Origin: Fennellomyces sp. T-0311
Lineage: Eukaryota; Mucoromycota; Mucoromycetes; Mucorales; Lichtheimiaceae
Direction of reading: 5' to 3'
Assembly (NCBI GenBank): GCA_025266875.1
Contig: JALLLT010000006.1
Location: forward strand, 1,240,001 to 1,304,000
Length of the DNA stretch: 64,000 nt
Part shown: piece after piece, positions 43,531 to 55,222 of the stretch
Position numbering within the stretch: the first letter of the stretch is position 1
Layout of the letters: each line of letters starts with the position of its first letter
Made by a program: the position numbers and the translations under genes
The notes under the pieces: model-generated
Told to the model about the DNA's origin: nothing
Databases searched by the model: none
Seen by the model: only the letters and a program-made list of their open reading frames with translations

Positions 43531-45395
43531 ATGAATTTCAAAGATTTACAATTCTCAATTGGTAAACTTACGACGGGTGCCTACTCGCATCTCGCGAAAA
43601 AGAACCCGTTGCAAAAGCAAGATACCAGGGCACTGTCATCGTGGATTTTTGAAGAGCGCAATTTACTTTACATTATGCGAATGTTGTCTTACCACCGTTC
43701 CGAGACAAACCGAGGATTCGAGCAATGGATCAAAGATGAGATTCAAGAGAAGCCCAGCGATAATAAGGATCTGGAAGATATCAGCGACAAACTACTTAAA
43801 CTGATGGTGAAACAAAACGAGGTCGAGGAGGCGTATGCTGGTAAATATCACACATAACGATGATCTGCGCAGTAGACTGACCTGCAATAGGCAAATACCA
43901 GCAATACAGACGCGCGATCAAAGCAATTCGGGAACGCGAAGAACGACTTTCGGATATCCGTGAGAAGAAACGGGCACTGCAAGGCCGCATCGGGACTCTT
44001 AACCGATCCAACTCCAAGAGTCCGAAGTTGCGCGAATTTACCAAGGAGCTTGAGTCATTGGAACGCGACACGCATGACACGGAGATGGAGATGAGTGATT
44101 TCAAACGGTTCGCATTGCGCGAAGCATTCTACCTGCGTTTCAACGCGATGCATGAGATGGCGGAAAAACTGCAGATCATTGCCGGGTTTGGCAAGTACAT
44201 TGTGGATTTATTGGATATCGAACCTACACCGCACGGACAGCCCAATCGCAAACCGTATGACAAGGGTCCAGAGGCTGCACAGATCTTAGCAGATGCCTTG
44301 ATGGCTCTCGATGCTTGGCGTCCCGCGGAAGGCCAAGAACGTCCTACACTAGCTGACCAATTGGGTGATGACGCGAGTACTACCATGGGTGATGATGACG
44401 ATGACAAGGGAAAGGGAAGAGCTGGTGGACTGGCTGCTGTCGGGTCGTCTACGTCTTTGCTAAGCGACACCAAGCTTGCTCCTCCACCATTGCCTAGGAG
44501 ACCGCAACCATCTGAAAAGGAAGCAGAGGCAGCCGCTGAAGCAGCAGTAGCAGCGACAGCAAATCCCTTGGCACACACCACAGGCGATGTGAAAACCGAT
44601 GACGAAACTCAAACGCCCTTGGACGATTTGGACCTGTATGGTCCTCCACCTGCTTATACTGCTACTGAAGATGGTCAATATTCTCCTCGCAATTCATATG
44701 AACCCGTGCAACTCGCAGACCCACCTGTTCAACCGCTTGATACACCCGTCGTGCAGCAAACTCCAGCTCCCCCTCAGCCAAGTGCATCCGTTTTACCCGG
44801 TGCTTCACCCATGGAAGTGCGAACAAGTCAGGAAAAGGTTCTTGACGAAAGCGAGGAAGAGGAACAGCGAAGACAGGATACTCTGCAAACTACACCGCTC
44901 CATCCCGCACACCAACGTCTCCTGTCTACTACGCCTTCGCAACAAAGCATCTACACGCAATCGCCTCAACCAATGCATCAGGAGCAAGTTCTTCAGTTTC
45001 AACAACAGCAACAACAACAACAACAACAACAACAACAGCAGCAGCAGCAGCAGCAATACCAGCAGCAGCAATACCAGCAACAATACCAACAGCACCACCA
45101 CCACCACCACCCCAGTCCGTGGGCGCATCCAGGTTCGACGTGGTCACAATCCACGCAACCAGGGGATGTTTATCATACCAATTATAGCCAGTTGTACCGT
45201 CAAATATCACGCAACCAGCGACACGCTCCGCCCCAGATCCCCTACTCCCTATTCCAGCAACAATACCAACAGCAGCGCGTTGATGCTGGTGGATTCCGTA
45301 TACCCCCTCCCTCTACATCGTCTTCGTCTCATCATCGCTATCCCACAGCCGACGAAGAGAAGCAGGCGCTAGCAGAACGTTATGGGACAAACTAG
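43531..45395 (+). CDS. Pil1/Lsp1-type eisosome BAR protein with Gln/His-rich tail
   Basis: Membrane-sculpting protein that coats plasma-membrane furrows. Starts MNFKDLQFSIGKLTTGAYSH (43531); a longer frame from 43438 contains the TATA-like box. The BAR-like helices follow: DLEDISDKLLKLMVKQNEVE, then across an intron (43831-43890) KYQQYRRAIKAIREREERLS, SNSKSPKLREFTKELESLER, YLRFNAMHEMAEKLQIIAGF, GKYIVDLLD. These parallel Pil1 DISDKL, RYDQYR, SPKxxxLEQEL and IAGYGKxLLELLD. From about residue 270 it is disordered: acidic/Pro-rich, a poly-Gln run (45001-45050), then six His near 45095 and Ser/Pro-rich sequence. The tail is longer and more Gln-rich than yeast Pil1. Confidence 0.88.
45001..45115 (+). 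repeat. CAA/CAG and CAC trinucleotide tract coding for poly-Gln and poly-His
   Basis: An in-frame CAA/CAG run encodes about 17 consecutive Gln, then QQY-type units and a short His run, inside the Pil1-type gene. The mixed CAA/CAG codons indicate selection at the protein level rather than simple slippage. Confidence 0.8.
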
Positions 45396-45814
45396 TTATA
45401 TTTTCTGTATACAAGTAATAATAAAGATCTGCTTCGAAGAAAGCAAAAAACGTGTGTGTCGCACCAAATATATCCAAACGCACTTCGCCATTTGCAGCCC
45501 ACACTGTCAACTTTAACCTTGTATTAAAAGACCGAAAGACAAAAATGCGGGAGCTGGCATATCAAACGCTTGCTCCACACAGGTCTCTTGCTTTTTATAT
45601 AGAAAGTAAGGGGATAAGTAATGCAGTAGCTAATAATAATACGGTAATATACATATATAAAGTTGACACAAAAAAAAACAAAAGGGAATGTGCGGGTGCG
45701 ATGAGGTGAAGGCTGCTTTTTTTTACAAGTGGCGAAAGGAGAGGAAGTGGGAAAAATGATTCAAGATGCAAAAGGAGTGTGGGTGTGTACATTGGAAAAT
45801 GACAGTAAATAGAG
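45396..45814. other. Convergent 3' flanks
   Basis: AT-rich sequence between the Pil1-type gene (+) and the methyltransferase gene (-), with T and A runs suited to termination and polyadenylation. No gene is seen. Confidence 0.5.
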
Positions 45815-47374
45815 TTATTGACGGGTTGCCGGTGGTTTCTGCGCCACCGCACAGTGCCAGTTGATATATGTCTGCCCGCGCTTCCACTCAGCGGGTAGAT
45901 CCGCGATATAGTTGCTGTATCGCTCGGTGCTCAGCCCCATGACAGCCGACAACCATGGCTGAAGCGACTGAAGCGTAAACATGTGATGACTAGAAGCTGC
46001 CCGCGCCAAAGGCGACGAGCTGGTGTCATCTTCGTTTGTCCAACCTAGCGGAAGGGATTGAAATTGGCTCTCGACTCGCCGAAAACCGTTGGCAGCCAGA
46101 ATTGAAGAAAGATGGCGTGCAACATACGGGTCTTGATGACGCATAGAGATACCATAAAGAACTATGATCGATATGAGAATTTGCCTTTTGTGAAAGCAAA
46201 AAAAAAACTTACGTTTATCATTCATGGTACATTCTTGACTCCGGCTGCTCTGGGTCTCTAGATCGGGTTCAACAAGCTCGATCCAGCCACCCGGTTTCAA
46301 AATACGCAAATATTCGCGAACCAAAGGGCTCCATTGATGAGCTTGCAAATCCCAGTTCAGGTCACGTTGGAAGATATAATCAATGCTATTGTCAGGGAAA
46401 GGCAATGGAAGCTGGGAAATGGAAGCCGTCCGGAAGAAACAGTTCTTGGGTTTGATGTCACGAGGGAAGTTCGACGCACGGTCTATGCCGATAAACGTGG
46501 ATCGGGGAAACTCGGTTGCCATTTCCATCGACCAAGTACCGGGGCCACATCCAACGTCTAGAACAACTGCACCTTTTTCGAGACTCGATCGCATAGGGGC
46601 TGAAAAGTCACCTTTGAGTGCGGTACGAAGAATGTAATGTTGTGCTACCATGCGGTCTTGCTCCTCGTCGCCTTGTGAGAGAATTTGCGGCCATTCCGCG
46701 GCGTCAAACTTATTCTTAGGCTTCCACGCGCTGCAGTCGCTTCCTCGTCGTCCGGCTACAAGCGTAGCGGCTGATCCAGTTTCTGCAGCTGGTAACGATG
46801 CTAAAACTCGTGACACGTCGCTTGACAATGAGGATGAACGGCGTGGACGGACGGCTGTTGTGGAAGGTGCACGAGAAGGCGTGGTATTTTTGGGAGGAGG
46901 TTGAACAATGGTGGCTGTACGGGATGATCGTGAGAGGGAACGCTGCGACAAGCGCAAGTCCATCCACTGCATAACGTTGTCAGTGTTTTGCCTGCTGCTA
47001 TTGCTACGCGACGCAGTCGATGCGGGTCGCGAAGATGAAGGGAGTGTGGGTATATCAGTAGGCGTTGTTGGTGATGCTGGCAACGGAGGAAGTGGTCGCG
47101 TTGGGCGACTGGAACGTGTTTGGCTGCTCTTACTGGCTCTAAGCTGCCGTCTAGGCGCTTTAGAGCTAGGTACCGGTGGCGGTGGTGACTGTAACCATGG
47201 CAAGTGATCGGATGCAATGACAATATGCGAGGAAATGTACCATGGATCAGGGAAGTCGCTCTCCAACATGTCGTCAATGGGCTTCTTCTTTATGAACCGT
47301 TTGATGAAAGCATCGGAATAGCCACATGTTGGTAAATCAATGACAGAATGATTGGAGAACATTTTGGTGGGCAT
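45815..47374 (-). CDS. SAM-dependent methyltransferase (class I)
   Basis: Start MPTKMFSNHSVIDLPTCGYS at 47374. A long Ser/Pro-rich disordered region (about residues 60-200) precedes a class-I Rossmann methyltransferase domain: motif I VVLDVGCGPGTWSMEMA, then FIGIDRAS, SISQLPLPFPDNSIDYIFQR, YLRILKPGGWIELVEPD, and a C-terminal part with ANGFRRVESQFQSLPLGWTN. The combination is common in fungal proteins of the LaeA/UMTA-like group, but the substrate cannot be predicted. A 51-nt intron (46212-46162, GTAAGT...CATAG) interrupts the domain; it is a multiple of three without a stop, so spliced and retained forms both read through (about 502 and 519 residues). The splice joins TMNDK to LYGISMRHQD. Confidence 0.85.
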   Translation of the reverse strand: MPTKMFSNHSVIDLPTCGYSDAFIKRFIKKKPIDDMLESDFPDPWYISSHIVIASDHLPWLQSPPPPVPSSKAPRRQLRASKSSQTRSSRPTRPLPPLPASPTTPTDIPTLPSSSRPASTASRSNSSRQNTDNVMQWMDLRLSQRSLSRSSRTATIVQPPPKNTTPSRAPSTTAVRPRRSSSLSSDVSRVLASLPAAETGSAATLVAGRRGSDCSAWKPKNKFDAAEWPQILSQGDEEQDRMVAQHYILRTALKGDFSAPMRSSLEKGAVVLDVGCGPGTWSMEMATEFPRSTFIGIDRASNFPRDIKPKNCFFRTASISQLPLPFPDNSIDYIFQRDLNWDLQAHQWSPLVREYLRILKPGGWIELVEPDLETQSSRSQECTMNDKRKFFFCFHKRQILISIIVLYGISMRHQDPYVARHLSSILAANGFRRVESQFQSLPLGWTNEDDTSSSPLARAASSHHMFTLQSLQPWLSAVMGLSTERYSNYIADLPAEWKRGQTYINWHCAVAQKPPATRQ

Positions 47375-47433
47375 AGTGGGAAAAAAAGGTAGAGAAGAGA
47401 GCAAGAAAAACAGAAAATCAAAATGGGTCCACG

Positions 47434-47441
47434 CTTTTATA
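47434..47441 (-). promoter_or_regulatory. TATA box of the methyltransferase gene
   Basis: TATAAAAG on the minus strand, 59 bp upstream of the ATG at 47374. Confidence 0.5.
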
Positions 47442-47779
47442 ACAAGACGTCAACTCGGAAAATGATCGTTCGATCGTGTTCCATATTTATAAAACCAGTT
47501 TGTGTGCCAACACAAAACAACAGGCCTGGTGCTTGTGCGACGCGTACAAAACGACCGTGCAGAGCAATTGATTGTCTTTTACGGAAGGCAAGTTACCGTT
47601 TTCAGGCCATTGTACTACCATCACAATGCCGATCAGCAAGCCATGCAACTTCTGTAAGTGAACTTTATATACAATTGTTTTTTTCCAATACCGCACGCAA
47701 TGAGCGTGGAGCGCACAAACAAAGGATCGGCATACTCTAGCAACCATCGCGACATTCCGCATGTTTACTTGTTTGCTAT
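47442..47779. other. Spacer between the methyltransferase and RSA4 genes
   Basis: Upstream region of the methyltransferase gene and 3' flank of RSA4, both on the minus strand. No gene is seen. Confidence 0.5.
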
Positions 47780-49833
47780 TTAGTGTCTCCAGATCTTCAA
47801 TTGCTTATCTTTGCCTCCACTGGCAACTTTGTCGCCACCAGGACTCCAATCAACGGCAAAGACCTAAAGACGTGGATCATGAGATTTCATTCCCCCCCCC
47901 CCAATATACCCCTGAAAAGCCGTCTTACCTCATCCAAATGACCTGGGAGATCCATCTTGATTTTCATCTTCTTAATATCCCACAGCTTCAATGTGGTATC
48001 TTTGCTTCCACTAAGAAGCATCCTAGAATCGCTTGACCAGCATACTTGGTATACTGCTCCAACGTGGCCGCGCAAATTGCCCAAAAATTTGCCTGTCTGG
48101 CCATCCCAGAGCTTGACTGAGTTATCGAACGACGCGCTGGCGATGTATCGTCCATCGGGAGAGAAGCTCACATGGTTCACCAGCTTCTGATGGCCTAGAA
48201 TTGGAACATCTTTGTAAGATAACAAGAAGTGTGGGTGTCACATACATACCTGTCATTCGTGTAAGCGGCTTCTTGCTAGCCTCGGGTTCCCAAAAGAACA
48301 TTGTAAAGTCATCGGATCCACTCACCAGACGTTCGGGTTTAGATCCTTTGAATGCTTTGTACCTTGCCAGCGCCGCCGCTTTGCCTATTCATCGTTTCTG
48401 AGCCATCGGTCTTTTGCCTTTTTGCAACCACAAACGCGTGCTTACCTTCTTCTTCAGTCGCGTAGCGCTTGCCAGTGTGATCAAAAGGGCCGGTGCGTAA
48501 AACAAAGTCTGTGCTCAGGGCTAGGGTGTTGACCTAATGCAGAATTGACTAGTTTAGCTATCAGCCCTCCAACGCCATGCAATTACTTACCCAGTGACCG
48601 TGTCCTTGTAAGGTTTTAACGAGAATGCCCTATTCACTTGTTCAATATAACTTTAACATACGCGCGCGAGACCATACGTACATTCGAGTTCCACACTTTA
48701 ATTGTCTTGTCCTGTGACGCCGTATATATCAGTCCTTCGCCTCCCCACTTGACACATGTCACTGCTGCGGTGTGCTGCGAAATGGTCATGGCAATCCGAC
48801 GCAGAGCGGTGTCCCATACGCGGACTGTGTGGTCTTTGGAGGAGCTGGCCAGCCGATTGGCCTTGGGGTTCCTTTGAGGCGTTCGAGTTAGCGATAAACA
48901 AGAAAGTTTGAGCAGAAGCTTACAAGTGATAGGGTTCCCACGCCAGACTGGTAATCCACTTGGTGTGTCCCTTCAGCTCGCCCAGGGCCTTGCCTGTCTT
49001 TGGATCCCATAATCGGACCTATTACCGCGTTAAGCAATCGCTCCATTTGTATTGTGTAATGCGTACTGTGTTATCCATGCTACCCGACGCGAGGACCTTG
49101 CCATCGGGTGACCAAGCAATGGACAGAACCCACCCCCTGTGGCCTGGACAACGCTATTTTAGAAACTTTTTTCTATTTTCTTCGCTTTCCGAACCTTTCA
49201 ACGTGTGGTGTGGTGTCTCAGTATTCAGATCCCATATCCTGACCGTTGCATCACCTATCATCGGCTTGATCAGACGCCACGTTGTTCTCATAAATGCTTA
49301 TTATTACCTGAGCCCGTCGCGAGCTGGGTGCCATCCGGACTAAACGAGCACGACAAAACTGCCTCCGTATGGCCTATCAATGCACGTTAGATCACTATCT
49401 ATCAGCCAACCACTTCCGCTCATACCAGAAAGCGTGGACGAGCATCGTGACACAGCGCGGACACGGAATACTGCTTGAGGTTGATACACGATCGTGATTG
49501 CGTCTTCGGTGGATTTATCTTTGCGATCCGTCCATAATGACTTGACAATCTCGTCTTCGCCAACGTAAAACGAGTAGGGTATTGGATCTTCGGACTATTA
49601 AACGAGTATGAGTGGCGAGATCCAAGGATCTGTACCGGATCTCGAACCTGGTCCAGCAGTTGATTCAGCAAGAGCTCGAGTTGCTCGGGGGTGACATCGG
49701 CAGGCAAGTTGAGAGGAGGGCCGGTGGCGTCGCCATCAGCTGATTTAAACTGAGCGACGATTTTGGTGCCTTCAGGCATGGGTGGGACAGCGGATGCCGC
49801 GGCAGCAGCAGCTTTAGCTTTGTTGGCAGGCAT
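47780..49833 (-). CDS. RSA4: Ribosome assembly protein Rsa4 / Notchless (NLE1), WD40
   Basis: Pre-60S assembly factor pulled by the Mdn1/Rea1 AAA ATPase through its N-terminal MIDAS-binding domain. Start MPANKAKAAAAAASAVPPMP at 49833. The NLE domain follows: KIVAQFKSADGDATGPPLNL, PADVTPEQLELLLNQLL, EDPIPYSFYVGEDEI. An eight-bladed WD40 propeller comes next: LSCSFSPDGTQLATGSGDAT, WVLSIAWSPDGKVLASGSMD, WITSLAWEP, LASSSKDHTVRVWD, CVKWGGEGLIYTASQDKTIK, LVSGSDDFTMFFWE, VNHVSFSPDGRYIASASFDN, QVCWSSDSRMLLSGSKDTTL. It ends VASGGKDKQLKIWRH at 47780. At least eight introns lie close to blade boundaries. A C-rich run near 47893 lies in the last intron. Confidence 0.94.
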
Positions 49834-50032
49834 ATTCTTGTCGAACTTCGGGATCAGCCCAGATCCGAAATAATTTTTCGTTTTCACTGCTGAGGACTTT
49901 GAAAGTTGGGAGGAAAACACTGCTCTGCTGCGTCTGTGCACTTTCCCGGGTATTTCCAGCGGGCTCCAGCGCGAAAATGTGCCATCACATGATGCCTGTC
50001 GTATCGTGGCCTGTTTCTCGACGTTTGTTCCA

Positions 50033-50041
50033 TATATAAAG
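50033..50041 (+). promoter_or_regulatory. TATA box of the acetate-transporter-family gene
   Basis: TATATAAAG, 96 bp before the ATG at 50137, immediately upstream of a CT-repeat leader. Confidence 0.5.
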
Positions 50042-50078
50042 CAAGCAAACACCGCGTAACAAACTTGTTCCGTTGCAA

Positions 50079-50087
<9 letters not shown>

Positions 50088-50121
<34 letters not shown>
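50088..50121. repeat. (TC)17 microsatellite in the 5' leader
   Basis: A perfect TC dinucleotide run of 34 nt, 15 bp before the start codon at 50137. Pyrimidine-rich leaders are frequent in highly transcribed fungal genes. Confidence 0.85.
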
Positions 50122-50124
<3 letters not shown>

Positions 50125-50136
50125 TTTCTTTCCACA

Positions 50137-51208
50137 ATGAACACAACAGAATGGACTTGGGGCGCCGAGCATCCTGAAAATGAGAGGTCGGAAATCCGAC
50201 AGCCCAAGCCTGTCAGGCCAAACCAAGATGGCCAAGGCAAGCTCTCCGTTCCCGGCACTCCTCCCTTGTCTCCAAACTACCATGGCCCAATGCACAACAA
50301 GGCCTTCTATGACTACGAAATGATGACTCGAAGTGCCTCTCCTCTCGTCAACGGCCAAGGCAGCCGTCGACCAATGACCATGGGAAATCCTGCTGTTATT
50401 GGTAAGTTCATGCAAAAAGTTGATATCACCATTTGCTAATCTGCGTCTAGGCTTGTGGTCTTTTGCAACCGTGACAATCTTGCTTGGTTGTTTTAATTTA
50501 TTCCTGCCACATAAGCCAAACAACATCATCTATCCCACCGCCTTGCTTTTCGGTGGCATCGCACAGTATATTTCTGGGTAAATGTGAAACTTATGGACGG
50601 ACTAGCCCGAGGCTGATGTTTGTGCATAAAAAAAGTTTCTTAGACTTGTTTTACGGTGGTACATTCTCTGGCACTATTTTGGTATCTTACGGCGCGTTCT
50701 GGGCTGGCTCTGGCATGATGATGCTACCGAGTGCAGCAGCAACTCTGGATTCTTACGCCAATGAGGATGATGTTGCGCAGGCCAATGCCATCTATCACTT
50801 TTTCTGGGCGTTTTACACGCTCATGCTTGTTGGTGTATCACTCAAAGTCAAGGCAGGCACATTTATTCTTACGTGGTAAGTTGGTTCTATGAATCAAAGA
50901 GGAGGAGGGCTGAACAAGAGCTTATAGGTGTCTTTTCTGGGTGTTTATTACATTGTTCCTTACCGCCATCTACTATCTTACGAACGCATCCCCGGTGTTG
51001 CGTGTCAGTGGTAAGTTACTGTGAACCTGTTTTCACTATGTAAAGAAAAACGTATCTTATATGGATTCTGATAGGTGTAAGTGCATTCCTTGCTGCTCTG
51101 GGCGCCTATTACTCAGGCGTAGCAGCTATCTTTGAAGAACAAAAGCAAAAGATGTGGGTCGGCAAGTACCCGTGGAACCACAAGGTTCGACAATTGAACG
51201 CAGTATAA
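50137..51208 (+). CDS. Acetate transporter family protein (GPR1/FUN34/YaaH)
   Basis: Six-helix plasma-membrane protein related to yeast Ato1-3 (acetate/ammonia). Start MNTTEWTWGAEHPENERSEI. A cytosolic Pro-rich N-terminus leads to the family entry motif as GNPAVI|GLWSFATVTILLG (NPxxxGL) across an intron. Helices follow: YPTALLFGGIAQYISG, FYGGTFSGTILVSYGAFWAG, NAIYHFFWAFYTLMLVGVSL, CLFWVFITLFLTAIYYLT, VSAFLAALGAYYSGVAAI, ending KQKMWVGKYPWNHKVRQLNA. Introns at about 50401-50451, 50580-50634, 50878-50927, 51012-51074. SYGAFW and the WxxFxxYT-like fourth helix match the family. Substrate is inferred from the family only. Confidence 0.92.
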
Positions 51209-52160
51209 TTTCTCCATATACATGCTTCTTTTTCCTTTCACAGCTATCTTTTCTGCACTTCTACTTCTCATCCCTTTCCACAATAATGTTACTATGTCAA
51301 CCCCTTTGTAATCCATTCGGCTTATTTTTTTTTCTGAATAATACATATGCCTAGAACATGTTTGTTTTATTCAGTTTCAACATGATTCTACGTAACAGAC
51401 ACCTTTTCCGATTGTTGTATTTGTGAAGACCAGTAGTGATACAAGCAGCTATAACTTTACTAGTCGCTATACCTTCCAGATCGGTCATTATATGATCAGA
51501 TTCACGCTGTCTTGTGCACGCCAAGCTTGAACCAGTCGGATTTCGTGATATTGTCATACGTACATCACTACAGCTTTAGCTATCGGAATAGTCATCAAAC
51601 AAACAAGTAGAAACTTCACTGTTGAATTTCCCATAGCTTGCGTTTCCAGTAAGAGTGAGCTAGAACAATTTTTCCCACTAAAAGGATATCACAACTTAGC
51701 AACACCGGCGTTGTACTTTCCTTGCTAAGGATTCGCCAGACCGAGTGCGATGTTATACCATGTATAGTTTTTGGTGGCACACCCGCTTACCAGCGGCATG
51801 GTAAACTTGTACTCCACAAGTTCTTAGCTATTATTAACTCATGGTAAGCTGTGTTATACATACCTGATGCGGTAGTATCGGCTTCCCTTAAATGGATTGC
51901 TCGTTTTTATCCATTCCTTTTGCCCATACACGGTCATGATAAGCAACCAGTTTCTTCTCACACTGGCCGAAGACGGCAATCAGATAGTTGCAAAATCTAT
52001 ACACACTCCTGTCAATCCAGCAGTACATTTGTAATGATAAAAGTGATTTACGGTAGGTTACTACGGCGACAAAGCAACTGGATAGCTAGCAAAATATCGT
52101 TTGTTGTCAATGCCCAATTCAAGCCTTGTTCAAGTCCGCCTTTGAGCCCTTTTCACTAAA
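51209..52160. other. Spacer before the TFIIIC gene
   Basis: 3' flank of the transporter gene, then about 0.8 kb with no recognisable gene. A 102-codon frame at 51851-52159 has no signature. TFIIIC promoter elements were not identified. Confidence 0.45.
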
Positions 52161-55100
52161 ATGGAATACCGGCCTGGTATCAGTATACAAGGACGGCCCT
52201 TTTTCTACGGCGCGCTTCAATGGAGTGAAGACGACCAGATCGCCCTATGCCTTCGTAATGCAGTCCACATTATAGTATGCCAAATATTTTTTTCGTGTGA
52301 TCGTCAACTCACGCGTCAAACTAGGCACCGGCTTTTGTTGATTTGCGATCGGAAGAAGAAAGTCATGTTCACATTGGTTTAAAAGAACTACGGAAAGGAA
52401 ACCCCAACGCACCTTCTGAAAGCACAGGTTACAACGATCTTCACGCGATTGCTATCATTGATACTGATCTTTGTATGTAGTTGAGGACAAACCTGTCCAG
52501 CCTAGTGTCTTAATAGACGAATCCTACCGCTGTGCGCGATGGTCTCCGACCGGATTATCAAACCTGAACGGGTGAGCTTTCATATGTTTGCATATCCAAG
52601 TAGCTAACCCATAGGCAGGTGTATACTAGCAGTGGTTACTACTCAGCATCAAGTAACATTATACAGTTCCCCAGGTCCTGGAGAGTACTTTACAACCGTA
52701 AGGCGGCGTCATTCTGTATAAATAGTAAAATTAATTACGCTTGTATAGTGTCTTGATATGACACCTTTGGTAAAAGAGCATGTTTTGGGCACCAAGGACG
52801 AATTTACAACAACTGAAGAACTCGATCGTTTCCAAACACTTCGTATGATATCAAATTCTCGGCACCTGCTTCTACTCACCTATTTTTTCACAATACCAGA
52901 TTGTGCGTGGTCACGTCGGATTGTTCCAGATGCATTAGCAGAGAAACCTGCATTGATAGCACTATCAAATAAGGCAGGAGAAATAACACTATGGAGGTAA
53001 ATGTAGATCACTTATAGCCAAAAATGGATTACTAACGTATAAGGACCAGCTATCATCATATTCCGGGTTCCCAGTTTTGCACAAGCTTCGTACCCCATCA
53101 ATCATTTGTGAACCTGCTTGAATGGAGTCAGTGGCGAACTAACGGAACTACATGTAAGCTTCTTTCTACAGAAACCAGACAATCGGGAGTAACGATGGAT
53201 AATATATCAGATACGGCATATTTGTTCTCAGCATGCGTAGATGGTACAGTAGCAGTATCGTCTGTGGAGGTGGATATTGCAGGGGATAATGATGGTGGTA
53301 CTGCGATCCAGTCTGTCATTGTTTCTGTCTGCAAAACATGGTTTACATCCGATCCAGCAAATGTCAGTATATTATCCACCTGGGATGACCTGGTACGGTA
53401 TTACAGCAGAACATCAGGGATATCGCAAGCATCTAATGTATGTATATCACAGAAAAGTGGTGGACGAGCCATCAAGGTTGCCTTATGCAAAAATGCACGA
53501 GTGGAAATAGCCTCTCTGATCCTGGATGAAGATAATGACATTACAGAGCACTGGTCACAGTATTATCTAGAGTACTCGACCATGGGTTTATCTGGTAAAT
53601 TTATCGTCATGTGTCGAGTGAAATGATTCTAAATGGGTTTCAGGCGCGAAATGGAGCCCAGATGGGTCTCAACTTCAATTGTATACCTACGACTGTCAAG
53701 CTATTGTGCTAGACATTGACAATCACGCCAAATCCGCAGTGAACGAAGAGAAAACAGCACAGACCAACCAAAGAATCTTGAACAAGGTGAACCAACAATG
53801 GGTTTTGGAACAAGCAAAGATGGATCGGGAAACTGTGGCAACTTCACATCCTGTCGTCCCGAAGATTCTGTCTGTTGATTATTCCATTACAGGCTTATAT
53901 TCCGTCATTCTCTTCACGTGAGTTCCGCTATTCACTTTACAAATTCGGGATTTTAATCTTTGCACACACACCCAGGATTCGTCCAGAACTGGATAGCAAT
54001 TACTATGGAACGAATAATATGGATGTGTGTTTTACCGCTTTCGTATTGCATGGCGAACGTCAAGATGACAAAATTGTGAAGCGGATCTGCGATACGATGG
54101 AAGCGTATCAGAAAGATCCTGACTTTTGTAAGTTGGTTAAGCACGCAAATGCTATTGGAAAATGCTGATAGATTATACTAGTGCTTACTTTGCCGATCCA
54201 AGCACTTTTGCACGAGTCATTTCAATACGTTGTTGATGAGGATGCAGATACAGCCATGTTACAGTTGCTAGAAACGCTGGATCGATTGATGTCTCAAGAC
54301 AAATCAAGGTATGGATCTTTACAGTCGTAATGCAGCGCTTATTCATATGTAATATTAGTTCTGGCACCTTAGCGAGAAAAGTATACTGCGACGAGCGAGC
54401 GACAGCAGCACGTATTGTCCTGCGTGCACAGATTGATCTCAAGGTAAGATTGAATATTTGGATAATCATACGTATCTAAGTTTAACATGATGACCAAGGA
54501 ATACGAATTGCCCGAGGAATCGATGCACAAACTGGTGGTTCTTAGTAGAAAAGCCAAATCATTTCTGCAACAGCAATTTGCGGCGAACACTCTCAAACAC
54601 ATTAGCGATTTACCAGACGAACGACTAAAAAAGTTCAGTGGCAAGTTTATACATTTTTATGCCACGTTTATCATACTAAATCTGTCGTAGATGACGATGT
54701 CATGGTGACGTTGCTCCTATGCGACCGTATTCTTGCGTCAGCGGAGCCTATCGACTTTGCTCTTGAGCAAGTGAGAATGTTGTCGCAACGCCTATGCTCA
54801 TTATCCGAGGCTTTCCAGGGCGAGCTTGATAAGGCGGTTATTTTACTGAACAACGAAGAACTGCAAGAGCCGTTGCCAGGAAGAGAGAAATGCCCCAGCT
54901 GTGAACAGCTGTTGACGATAGATAGCGGACAATTGGCCGTATGTCCATCATTCCATATCTGGGGTAAGTGAAAAAAAAGGACGTGTAAGGAATTGGATAT
55001 TGAGCAAAAGGTATGTAGGTTGCTGCAGCTTGACCAATCGAGCGTTTGCATCTGATCGACTGCGTGTGTGCATGCTCTGCGGCGAAAAAAGTTTAGCTCC

Positions 55101-55191
55101 AGGATCCCATCCTCCTGACTCCTTAACAGAGTTTATACTGCTTGAATGCGACAAGTGTATCCTGTGCGGCTCGACTGTGTATGTTCCATAA
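52161..55191 (+). CDS. TFIIIC subunit with C-terminal zinc finger (TFIIIC90/GTF3C4-like)
   Basis: Component of the RNA polymerase III factor that recognises tRNA-gene promoters. Start MEYRPGISIQGRPFFYGALQ. The N-terminal half is WD-like (delta-domain type): FYGALQWSEDDQIALCLRNA, then after an intron APAFVDLRSEEESHVHIGLK, RCARWSPTGLSNLNG, LIALSNKAGEITLWR, VNLLEWSQWRTNGTT. The middle part is helical (EYELPEESMHKLVVLSRKAK). The C-terminus carries the TFIIIC-type zinc finger: REKCPSCEQLL, LAVCPSFHIW, then RCSLTNRAFASDRLRVCMLC and LLECDKCILCGSTVYVP. About twelve short introns were placed by frame; those between 52420 and 52760 are least certain. The gene converges on COA6 with 31 bp between stops. 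Confidence 0.8.
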
Positions 55192-55222
55192 AAACATATA
55201 TTTCAAAAAACAAAAATGTTTT

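Noticed and set aside
44805..45210. Long minus-strand frames rich in Leu/Val opposite the Pil1-type gene
   Set aside because: Mirror image of the CAA/CAG tract that encodes poly-Gln on the plus strand.
47780..49833. Prp19 or a general WD40 protein as identity for the RSA4 gene
   Set aside because: The N-terminal NLE domain and the blade sequences match Rsa4/Notchless; no U-box is present.
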